Shown here one piece after another: positions 12,074 through 24,000 of a stretch of 64,000 nt of DNA (positions within the stretch are counted from its first letter, which is position 1; each line of letters begins with the position of its first letter). The position numbers and the translations under genes were made by a program. The notes beneath the pieces were generated by a model. The model saw only the letters and a list, made by a program, of their open reading frames with translations, did not search any database and was not told where the DNA came from. The stretch is from Allodiplogaster sudhausi (Eukaryota; Nematoda; Chromadorea; Rhabditida; Diplogasteridae): positions 1,791,001 through 1,855,000 of the forward strand of contig CALZFC010000042.1 in assembly GCA_945643635.1 (NCBI GenBank). The letters run 5' to 3'.

Positions 12074-15000
12074 GGGAAGAAGACAAGAATGGAGGACAAG
12101 AGAATCAAAGAGGAAGAAAGAGGACAGAGGAAAAAAATGAGATAAGGAAATAAGTGTAAAAATAGAATGTACCAGGTAGAGTGTAGGCGCAGGCCGGCCA
12201 TTCTCGTCCATCGCGTTCAGATTTGCGTGCAGAACCTTAACAATTGTCGATTATAGTTAGAAAAAGGCTTAAAACATTTCGCCATAGCTGAGATGACGTG
12301 GTTGACAAGAGTTCGACGTATCAAAATCACGTTCTGGGTACCCGGACTGATCGAAGCGGAAAACACCTGGAAACTGCTGTTCTTTGCCATGCTGCTGATT
12401 GTTGAGAGGTGGAAAGAGGCATTCTGAAAGAAATTGACGTAATATAAGAGTATACAGAAAAAAAGAAGAATAATTTTATGATGTACTTTTTGAATGAAAT
12501 TGATATTGAACTAAATGAACCATATAGTGAAGAGTGTATCGCAGCTCATTGCAGTCTCTTCTGCACTCCATCGGGGCGAGGTCTTTTGGCTGCACGGAGA
12601 CGCCATCCGTCGTGATGTGGATGTAGTGCGTCACTCTGCCATTCACTTCCATCATATCAAAAGAACACTTCTCGTTCGTTCTTTGCTCTGGCCATTAACG
12701 GTGGGGAAAAGAACTGAAAGAACTGACTTGCCAATGACGTATTCATAATTTCGATTGTGGAGGGTACAAATGACCATTGAGTGCACTGGCGAAGCACGAA
12801 TCCATCGCCAGTTCAACTACAACAATTGAAGGGAGAGGGAGACGGATTGAGTGGAAATCATAATTCACACAAAAGTAAACACTAATTAAATTTCCTCCAA
12901 TTATAAAAAAAAAACAAATTCCATACAATGTCATTTCAATTATATCGTGATAACCACCAAACCAACGATCAAAATAAAAGAGGAAAAAAGAGATGAAACC
13001 TGAGGGTCGTTGCAGGCGATAGTGTGCTCTTTGAGAACGGAAACCGTTTGCTTCACCAGCCAGTAATGAGAAGCTGCCTGTAAGCACTTTTCCAGCTAAG
13101 TTTTCGAAGTATCAAGAAAAAATTTAATTCAAATTGCCGCATTTTACTTTGCAAAGAAAATAATCGGCTCGAGCATCAGTTGCATAAGGTATAAAAAGTA
13201 ACAGAACCTTAGTCATCCGGTTGAGGATTCCTTTGGGAACAGTGTAGCGAGCCTCGATCTAAGGTTGGATATTAAATTAATAGACTCATGTCTTAAATTA
13301 AAGAGCATCGGCCAGATAATTAATGAGGGGAAAGCTCCTTAAAGAAGATGAACCTCATCTTGAGTGAAAGCGAGAGGACCCCGAGAGTCGAGACTTTCAG
13401 GAAGACGAGTCAAGGGAAGATCAACGAAGCTCTGCGGTCGAATCGGCCGAGTGCACTCCTTAAGAAGATATGCAAATATGTTTATAACAATATTAAGGGG
13501 AAATCGATTTGGAGAGGATCATCCCAAAGGCTTTCAAATTTTTCACGCGTTTTTCCTCAATGATTCGCTCAAAATTGCTTTAGAAAGTATAAATTACAAA
13601 AAAATAGCATCCTAGTTGTGTTATTTGAGCGTCAACAGTACTTCTAATAAGGAGAATAGGTAAGTAAAGAAGCCAAACCCGACCATGGCCAGATGGCACT
13701 CTCGAAGGAGGCGCGTGAGGTAGGCATCTCCGTCATCTGGCACAGATGTGGCCTATCAAAGAGGCACTGCCTTACTCACAGGAAAGTCTATGAAATACTA
13801 AAATCAACTTTTTGACAGTAAACAGTGAATATCGTTAAGCTATCGAAATGAAGCTTTAACTCTAGCAAAGGAGAGGGAAACTTGCAAAGAACTGAGATGT
13901 ACCGTGAATGGAAATGACTTGAGCTCGAATCTCAGGAGGAGGCTGTCGAAGAGAGAGACGAGGACAACACTGTCTCCCACCACTGCCAACCGCCTTGTCA
14001 ACTGCACTGCGTCCGTTGAGAGCTGAAAAGAAAGATTATTACCTTCATTTCATCGCAAGTTGCATTGTTATACTAATTTTGTTTAAACAATTACGACTAA
14101 ACCATAAGGAAGCCTCTTTGAGTCAGTGCAGCTGCTCTCTTATTCTGATTACGGTATATGGAATTGAGATACGGTGGACTTACCATGTTGAAGATGTCTC
14201 GGCAGATGAAAGTCTCCTGTGCATACTGAAGGGCCTTTTCCCATGGCAGCTTCTCCGCTTCTTTTCGGTCAACCTGAAATTGCAAATAAGATAAGATTTT
14301 CATGAACAAAGACAGGCTTTCTTTAACCTATTTTATTGATAAAAAAAATAAACGCAACACTAAAAACCTCCATGAAGGCAAATGCTTCGTCATCTCGGCA
14401 ACCGAATAGATTCTTCGTTGATTCGTCATCTTAAATGTCTAACTGATTTCTTCATGCACTTTGTCGGCAAGTGCCGAGTATAGGAAGTTCTTTTCCCCCA
14501 TCCTACTAATGAATCATTCCTCCGCTTCATCTATTTTTGGTAAAGGAAAAGAACTCTAGATGAGTTGTTTTTCACCCTTCTCTTCTGCCAGACATATGAA
14601 AAGGTCTATATGAATCACCATCTCCTCCTCTTTCCTTGATATTGTGATAGAAGACAGAATGTCTGGAATGCTTTCTATCATGCTTTAAAAGGAGAAGTCA
14701 AGCACTTATTATTCATTTTTCTCTCTTCATTTTGATTTTATGTTTGAGATGAACGGTTTAATTACCCAAGTTTGAGGGACAATAAAGGATACCTGTCTTC
14801 TTGCTCGCAACAACTGGTGCGTCGGCACGCGTGAATTCTGGAGCGCCAAGTCAGAGACACAGCTGTTCCAGCAATGTCAAAAACAATCTTGTCCAACGTG
14901 GACTCGCTGCTGCAAAAACTCAAAAAGAAACTCAACGATGCAGAGGCAATCGACTTCGACAACGATTCAATCAGTCAGTCAGAGATCGACTCTCTCGCAA

Positions 15001-18000
15001 AGGTAACAACTTCTTCACTCGCTTCGATACAAGTTCTACGTGAACAGCTCTTGTCAGCAATGACATCTTGGGATGAATTTATTGACCGTCTCTCAAAAGA
15101 TCAACAAGTCATTCAAAACGATGCAAAAGCCAAGAAAGAAGCAGGTGATGACGGCGTCACAGCAATTCTAGACAGGGCACTAGAGACGATGCAGCTCCTC
15201 AAAACCAACGAGCGTACTCTACTCTCATCCGCCAAACAAATCCAAAGTCAAGGCTCGGTAGCCAGCTTAAGTGACAATGCTTCCGGCGAACAAGCAACAC
15301 AAGGCAATCAAGCAACTGCTCCTCCCCGGTCAGTCTTTGCAAGGCATTATCACACGGACCATAATCAAGACTCGCGCATCCCCCGTCTCCCACTATTGCA
15401 AATCCCCCAATTCGATGGAAACATGAATGACTGGAGGAGCTTCATACAGCTTTTCCGTTCAACCATCGACTCGCAACCGATACCCGAGATTGAAAAGCTG
15501 AGATATCTCATGTCAGCGATTACGGGTCCAGCGAAAGACGTCATTGCGGGATATTCTGTCGTGAACGGTGCATACTCTGATGTGTTGGCAACACTTGAAG
15601 AGGAATTTGGCGACATGACAGTCAACCGGACACGATTACACGCATTGATCCGCAGAGTCAAGAAACCGGACGAATCAATTTCGGGAGCAAGAGTCGTCAT
15701 TCGCGAGCTTACGAAGCTATGCCGTCAACTCACGGAGACAGGAGCGGACATCGAACATGAGCAGATGGTCTTAACAATTCAAGAACGCCTCCCTTCCTGG
15801 CTGCTGACTGCGTGCATCCGAGAGAAAAGGAGAGCAGCTGTGAGGAATGAAGAATGGACCGTGATGGGAATGCTCAGCTTTTGCCTCGAAGAAGTTCGGG
15901 ATAGACGAGCTGTCACAGAGATAGAGGATCAGTTGAGAGTGAAAGTGTCCGTTGCTGCTATCCCTCAAACGAAGGAATGGAAACCAGGATCGTACTCGAA
16001 AGCCAAACAGACTGAATGGAAAAGAATATGCCGGCTGTGCGAATCCGAAGATCATCATGCAGCTTCTTGCAACAAATTCCGAACGATGAGAGAACGGAAG
16101 GAGCAAGCCAAAGCCAAGAAGCTATGTCTACGCTGCTTAAGCAACAGACATTCGTCGGACAAATGCACGAGCAGATTCCGATGCCTCAACTGTGGAGATC
16201 AACTCCACCACACCAGCCTCTGCATCTCAAGCAAGGCAAACCAACCAAGAAGTTCCGCGTGGCAGGCCCCCTCACGAACAACGACAGCATGCGCCGCTGA
16301 AACGGAGAAGGATGTGGTCCTTCTGACAACACCAGTCACTCTGATCAACCTCGAAACTGGAGAGGAACATGAAGCAACTGCATTCCTTGACTCTGGCAGC
16401 CAAGGAAGCTTCATCTCAGATGACTTGGCAGGAACTCTTCAACTGCAGCCGAAACGGACAACCATCCTGAAGATGACTACCTTGAATAGAGGATAATCGA
16501 GAGCAAGGTCTTCTCGATTGGCCTTCGGCAAGAAGACGGCTCTATTCTTGAGATGACCGTCAAGAGCACTCCGACAATCGTTGGAGCAGTGCGCGCAATC
16601 ACGGAGCAACAGTTCCAACAGCAGCAACCTAAAGGAGTGTACACGAAGCCAATTCTCCTAATCGGATCAGATTACTTCTGGTCGATCATTCGTCACAAAG
16701 ACAAAACCCTCCCTTCCGGCTTGTCTTTGATCGACACAACTCTTGGACAGATCGCAACTGGATCCGCAGTAGTTGCAGCAGCGTTCCAAGATGATGCAAT
16801 CACCATTGCCATCGCGAAAGAAGACAAGGTGAAAGAAGAAATTCTCAAGGCCATGCATTCTCTAGATTGTCTGGGCATCACAGACAGCCCTTTCGAAAAG
16901 GACGACGAAACCGCTGTGAAGCTGTTCGAAGACAGCGTGACAATCTCGACTGAGCCCGGAGAAGAAGGCCGTATCTATGTTGGATGGCCGTGGAAGGAGA
17001 AGCGCCCGAATCTCCCAACAAATCGAGGAATATGCTTCGGAAGGCTCAAATCTACCGTGAAGAACCTCACTGAGCAAGCACGCCTCGAGATGTATGACGA
17101 AGTCATCAAAGAACAACTCCGCTCCGACGTCATTGAGGAGGTGCCCAAGGAACCTCCTTCTGACGGACGACCCATTCACTACTTGCCACACCACGGAGTG
17201 TACAATCCAGCCAAGAAGACAACCAAGCTTCGGATTGTCTATGATGCTTCATGTGGACCAAAGGGAAGATCACTGAACGACATGATCTATTCCGGCCCCA
17301 AGATGATTTCCAATCTCGTTGGAATGCTCCTAAGAATGCGCTGCCACCAGTTCATCATCACAGCAGACATCAAGAAGGCCTTCCTGCAGCTCGGTCTGAT
17401 CGAAAGGGATCGAGATGCCACTCGCTTTCTCTGGCTCCGTAACCCACTCGAGTGCGTCACTGAAGAAAACATAGTCGAGTACCGCTTCAAGCGGGTCCTC
17501 TTTGGCGTCATCGCCTCGCCCTTTTTGTTAGCAGCGTCCGTCGATCATCACCTGAGCAAACAGAACTGCCAACTCGCAGAAGAACTCAAGAACAGCATTT
17601 ATGCTGACAACTTCATGATGTGTGCAGACAGTGAGGAGGAAGCAAGACGGAAATGCATCGAGGCGAAGGAACTGCTAGCTTCAGCACAAATGACATTGCG
17701 CGAATTCACAAGCAATAATGCTGCAATCCACGAAGAATTCGCAGACGAGCCGGCAGAAAAAATAACGAAGTTCTTAGGTCTCATATGGAACACTGAAAAG
17801 GATGTTCTCTCGATCAAGACCGGCCAAAAGAGAGGTGAAGTACAGACGAAAACGACAGTGAGCGCTGAACTTGCTGCCGGTTTCGACCCGCTAGGCCTCA
17901 TCAGTCCTGCAGTCCTTCCTGCTCGACTATTCTTACAGAAGATCAGCAAAAAATACGACTGGAAAACAGCACTGGACGGCGAAGACCAACTTGAATGGCA

Positions 18001-21000
18001 ACAGATCTCAGGAGAACTCCTGGAACGCCAGATGTCCATCAAAAGGCAAGTAATCGCCAACAGCTCCACAGAACTTCACTCCTTCTGCGATGCCAGTGGT
18101 AATGGAATTGGAGTAGTAGTTTATCTCCGAACTACGACAGAAGGTGGAATTCACGTGATGCCTGTGCTTGCAAAATCCAGAGTTGTCCCATCCTCAGAAA
18201 AAGACAAGGAAGAGAAGGTCACGATTCCCCGTTTGGAACTAACGGCAGCACAGATTGGAGCCAAACTTCTATCCTTCACAAAAAAGGAGCTCAGAATCCA
18301 GCCGAAGCGAACGATCCTTTGGACAGACAGCCGATGTGTGCTCGCGTGGCTGAAGAACGAAAAGCTGGAAAAGCTGCCTCGTTACGTCGGAAACCGAGTG
18401 AACTCAATTCTAGAAGAGAAAATCGAGCAAATGAGATTCGTGCCGACCAAAGAAAATCCCGCAGACATCGCATCTCGAGGAGTCCCTTTCGACGAGCTCC
18501 AGACATCTCAACTCTGGTGGAATGGACCAAGATGGCTCACAATGGAGGAATCCGAATGGCCAGAAGCACCTCCTGTCAATGGATCAACCAGAATAATGAA
18601 GAGATCCATCTCCAGACAGCTGCCGTCACATCGAGCACCTCCAAACTGAAGCTGTCGCCTATCTCAATCAACACGGAAAGGTTCAGCAACCTCAGCAGGC
18701 TCCTCAATGCCACTTCTCAAGTCATCCGCTTCGCAGCTCTCATGATGAAGACTATTAACAAGTCTCCCCAGACAAGATGGCTTCAAGTCGCGACAACCTC
18801 AGCAACTCCGAGTGCTGATGAGCGAAACAACGCTCTTCGCCTCCTTCTCATGCAATGCGCTTACGATCATCCTCCAGACAAAGATTTGAAAACGAATCTA
18901 GACCTTCAAGAGAAAGATGGAATCTGGACGTGCCAAGGTCGCCTCGGCAATTGCGAACTGCCAGCGAGAACACGCCACCCGTGGTTTGTTAACGCGAAGT
19001 CACCCTTGGCGCGAGTCCTCATTCTCGACGCACACGTGCGCAGTGCACACAGCAACTCCGCAAATACGGTCGCAACTCTCCGACAGAACTTCTGGATCAA
19101 CCGAGCAAAGCAGTTGACGGCGAGCGTGATCAGCTCATGCAATAGCTGTCGAAAGCGAAAGGCGACCCCTTTTGCTGCTCCACAGATGGCTCCACTGCCT
19201 CCGGAAAGAGTCATCCGTTCGCCCGCTTTCTCCTCCACTGGACTCGACTACTTCGGCCCTCTCTCAACCATCAGAAATGGTCAACCACTATCGCAATGGG
19301 TGGCACTCTTCACGTGCACCGCGACTCGTGCAATTCACCTGGAAGTAGTCAATGATCTGTCTGCAGCAAGTGCCATCAACGCAATCAAGCGATTCATCGC
19401 AAGACGAGGGAAACCTGTGAAGATCATCACGGACAATGCCACCTGCTTCACACTCGCCCAGAAAGCGTGCGCTGAGGCCATCGGAGACCTGAAATGGCAA
19501 TTCATTCCTCCGAGATCGCCTTGGCAGGGTGAGTTCTATGAGAGGATGGTGAAGGAAGTGAAAGTATGCCTCCGCTCCACAGCCGGCAAGAAGAAGATCG
19601 AAGCAGATGAACTCCAAACTCTGATGGCAGGAATTGAAGCCATTCTCAACAATCGCCCACTCATTCAAACGGGTGACGACGATGAAGTCCTTCGCCCACA
19701 AGATCTTCTGCAGCCTCTGGTGAACACGACGCTGCACTCCTTCGAATTCGATGTCTACGACGAGGACCAACCGAAACACAAACTACTAGAAGCATGGGAA
19801 GCGACGAATGAACTACTCGAAAAGTTCTGGGACATCTGGACCCGGCATTATATCCCTGCATTGCGAGAACGGCATCAACAATTCATGAAGCAGAATCGTA
19901 GTCGAACCAACAGAGCTCCAACGATTGGCGAAGTCGTGATAGTCGTCGATGAACTCAAGAAGAGAGACGACTGGCCACTCGGAAGAATCGTCAAACTACA
20001 CGAAGGAACAGACGGAAACATCCGCACAGCTACAGTGAGAATGAAAAACGAGCGTGAGTTGAAGCGAAGCGTCACGCATCTTCTCGCACTTGAAGGAGAA
20101 GGAGATACGCTGCCAGCAGAAGTTACAGAAGAGGCAACCGATACGACAGTTGATGCCGCCGATGCAGTTGACAAAAGGGCACAAGAAAAGAATCAACCAG
20201 AAGGTACGAGCAAGAACACGACTCAACGACGCTATAACCTCAGGTCAATCGCGAAACAAGCTGTGGCGAGTATGTTTCTCATCCTGATCTTTGGAAACGG
20301 GACACTCGCTAGCCGATGCCCTAACGACAAGGCACCACTCGGATCACAACTCTACTTCTTGGAAGAGTGCCAGGAGTACGGTGTCGCTGCCTTCAAGAAG
20401 CCCGACGGCTCACTCTGTCACTTGTCCCGAGAATGTCCTGGAAACGCCCTGCGTAGCGAATCTGGAGACCTCTGTGGCCCTCAATGCAGTTGTGAAGAAT
20501 GGGCAAGTGGATGCTCTCACTACCAAGGCATGTTCACACACAACTCATCCAGCAAGAATGAGAAAACCAAAGCAATCCTCGCAGATATGAAGCCAATCTA
20601 CTGCTCTTGGCACCCGAATCCAAATTGCAGCAAGGATGAACTTCAAATTGACGTCTCTCAAGTTATGTTATTCGATAACTCATATTACCCTCTGAAGGAG
20701 ATAAACATCAAGTTTACCGAGATCGATCGAGCACACTGCAAGGGACAAGGAGCCAAGACTGGAACATCCGAATACTGCACATATATTTAATTGCACAGAG
20801 AACGGAACTGCTTTCTGTTTCCTCCCGAAACAGCCGATAGCTCTTCTCGTCACCAAACAAGGAAATATCGCAATAAAGCAGTGGGGCTCAGTGTCAAGAA
20901 CAGTCTACGGCTTCAAGAAGGAGAAAGAAGAGTGTACCACATGCTCAATCTCCTGCTCAAACGAAGGAATTTCTACAACCAGTGATGGTGCTCGACTGAT

Positions 21001-24000
21001 AGCCGTACAAATGGAGAAGTACTCGACAATGGTCGAGCATCCCACGCAGCAGCAAGAAGTGCGCTTCCCGCATTCAGTGATTGCTATTCCGTACAACGTG
21101 AACGTGAAGATGCACAAAGGCAGCACTGTTGTCTTTGACAAGGACATTCACTGTGAAGCCAGAAACGTCTGCGAAAACATTACATGCACACTCTGCTGGG
21201 AAGCCATCATCCACCTCCAATGCTATCCGAAATGGATGATCGCCCTACTCATGGCCGCCGCATACATCCTCCTATCACTAGCCGTCATGCTTCTGAGTGC
21301 CAGCTGCTGCATTTGTAAAGCGCTTAAAGGAGGCGCCAACTCTGCCCGCCTAGCCAGCAGAAGCATCATCACAGTCGGGAGGGCCGTCGCGAGCTGCATC
21401 GGAAAATGCATCCCGAAAAGGAAACGCCATAAGGAATCTCGAATCCGTCTTGTCAGCCTCAAGAAGCGGAAAGAAGCAGTCCCGCTATTAGCTCTAGCTG
21501 TGATTCTATCAATCTTTACTCCAGCTTCAGCGTGCGACCAAACAATCATCATCACCACCACCGAGGACTTATGTCAAATCCAAGACGACAAGACAGTGAT
21601 TTGCACATCCATTGATGTAGCCAACTTCAACGGAGCTGCAACAGGTGCAATAACCTGTCTCCAATTGAAGGACGAAAATGGCAATCCTGCAGCCTCAATC
21701 CAAATACAAGTCGAACAGATCGCTAACAAATGCGAAAAGCAGTTCAAATTCGCCACAAGAGCCTTCGAGATCGAGACAACATCAGTGAAGAGGTGCGCTG
21801 GATCTGGAAGCTGTCAAGAAAATCGGTGTGCTATTATGGCAACCGATGAGGAGATAACTGAACTCGGGTATGTGAACAGATTCCCTGGAGTTTCTGGTTG
21901 TCTTGGAAGTTCCGGGTGTCTCTGGAACGGCTGCCTTTCTTGCAACAGCCATGCACCTTCTTCAAATCAGTAGGAAGACCAACAGATAATCGACTATATG
22001 AAGTCTTTCACTGCTCCAGCTACCTGCCTGTTGTGACAATCAGCATCGAATTTTCAACCAACAACGAAACAGAGAAGCAGTTCTTCAAAATGTCACCAGG
22101 AATGCTGACAACCATGAAAGGAATCCAAGTGAAGATGAACTACGTCATCGAACCGCCCATGCCAGCCTTGACGACAGCCTTCGTATCAGACGGAGAAGTG
22201 GTGGCTCTACTGACGCCTGAGGAAGAAAGAGAAGCATCAGTCTTCCCATGTAACTCCTCAGATCTCAGCCAGTGCCAATTCAGAAAGGAAGCTTGTCAGT
22301 GCAAATTAGCTGACGACGACTTAGTCAAGTGTGCCTGCGCAAATGGACAAGCAACCGCAAATGCAATTCGAAGATGCACACTTCCACAACAGCAAGGATC
22401 AGTCTGGTTTGAAGCAGAAGGCAGTTCGGTATCTGTGGCACAGCCGACCGCAGTTGCCGATCTTTCGATTAGAATCCAGGACTTGGAGCTCGCTCAGATC
22501 GAGTCGCATGCGAAATGCATGATGGATTCAACAAGCATGGTCGGCTGTCATAGCTGTAGTGCTGGGGCAACGCTGACGTACGTCTGCAGCTCTACTCCCC
22601 ATGCAGCTATCGGCCCCTGAACTGCGATTCAGGAAAAGCCCTCTCTGTGAAGTGCACGCCCGAAGCCATTACGAGGATGACTACCTTCACTTCTTCCACC
22701 TCTGAAGTTCAAGAGAACTGCCAACTAAGCTGTGGTCGCGAACAAATCAAAGTCAAGATCAATGGAACTCTCAAGACAATCTTCGATGTAAGCGAACAAA
22801 AAAGCAACACTCAGTTCGGCCTCATCATTGCCACTCGAAATAATATATTGGCCCTCCTTGCAGATCATATGTCCTATTCTATTGTTCTAATAGCATCATC
22901 AATCACGGTCATTTTCTTCGTCTGCAAAATCTGTATGTAGCTTTCTTTCTTCGCTAATTTCCTCTCCCCCAGTGTCGGCAAGTGCCGAGTATAGGAAGTT
23001 CTTTTCCCCCATCCTACTAATGAATCATTCCTCCGCTTCATCTATTTTTGGTAAAGGAAAAGAATTCTAGATGAGTTGTTTTTCACCCTTCTCTTCTGCC
23101 AGACATATGAAAAGGTCTATATGAATCACCATCTCCTCCTCTTTCCTTGATATTGTGATAGAAGACAGCATGTCTGGAATGCTTTCTATCATGCTTTAAA
23201 AGGAGAAGTCAAGCACTTATTATTCATTTTTCTCTCTTCATTTTGATTTTATGTTTGAGATGAACGGTTTAATTACCCAAGTTTGAGGGACAATAAAGGA
23301 TACCTGTCTTCTTGCTCGCAACACACTTACTCTATAAACGATTCGAGATTGAAAACAACTACCTTTAACAATCGTAACTGTAAGCGTTGTACGCTTCATG
23401 AGGTCCTTCGGAACGCTCACCTTGAAGAAAAATAAATAAAGTTAGAAACTAAGAGAAACTAAAGTATGAAAAAGTGCTGAAATAAATACGTGTGAAAAGT
23501 AAAAGGTAGAAATGACTGAAAACACAAACCGTCATGACGGACTTGTCAATATGGGAGCTCTTGTCCAGAATCTTCCGAGAGATGTCAAAGAGTCCGTGGC
23601 CGTCCTGTTTGTTGCCAACTGAAAAGATCGCATCAAATGCGAGGATATTGTTTAAATGGTAAAAGACCGAAAAGGAACAACGCTGAAAGCAATGAACAGA
23701 CAAATCTTATATCCCAGATCGCCAAAGATGTGATCGCCCTGCTTGCGAACTCTCCACAATTCTCGCATCTTCCGAAGTTCCCTAATAACAATCTTCATTG
23801 AAATCTGATATACAAAGTCCAAATCTTCATTAACCGAAGGACAGTTAAAACGTACTGGAAGAAGACGTCTCGCTGCATCTGAATTGTTCCATCGACAAGA
23901 GAATCAGAAGTGGAGAGAGAGTGGCCGGATGCTCCTCTGGTGGGAGAAGTCAAGCCAAGTCTCTGGTTCACTGCCACTTCCAGAGCACGCGCCGACTCGC

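Larger units (their letters stand above)
14462..23323 (+). mobile_element. BEL/Pao LTR retrotransposon with envelope-like region
   Basis: The element is 8,862 bp and bounded by 351-bp TG...CA LTRs (14462-14812 and 22973-23323) that differ at two positions (C/T at 14554 vs 23065, A/C at 14658 vs 23169). Order: LTR, primer site, gag with three CCHC knuckles, aspartic protease, RT, RNase H, integrase, envelope-like glycoprotein, LTR. Protease before RT, the DUF1759/DUF1758-type regions and RT-RNase H-integrase order identify BEL/Pao. It lies antisense in a MED17 intron. Coding continuity is broken near 16490, 18600, 20785, 21950 and 22600, so this copy is probably not autonomous unless some breaks are programmed shifts or read errors. 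Confidence 0.97.

Noticed and set aside
14755..14812. Functional SL1 RNA gene in the LTR
   Set aside because: SL1 is not followed by GT, and the rest of an SL RNA with an Sm site is missing, so it cannot act as a leader donor.
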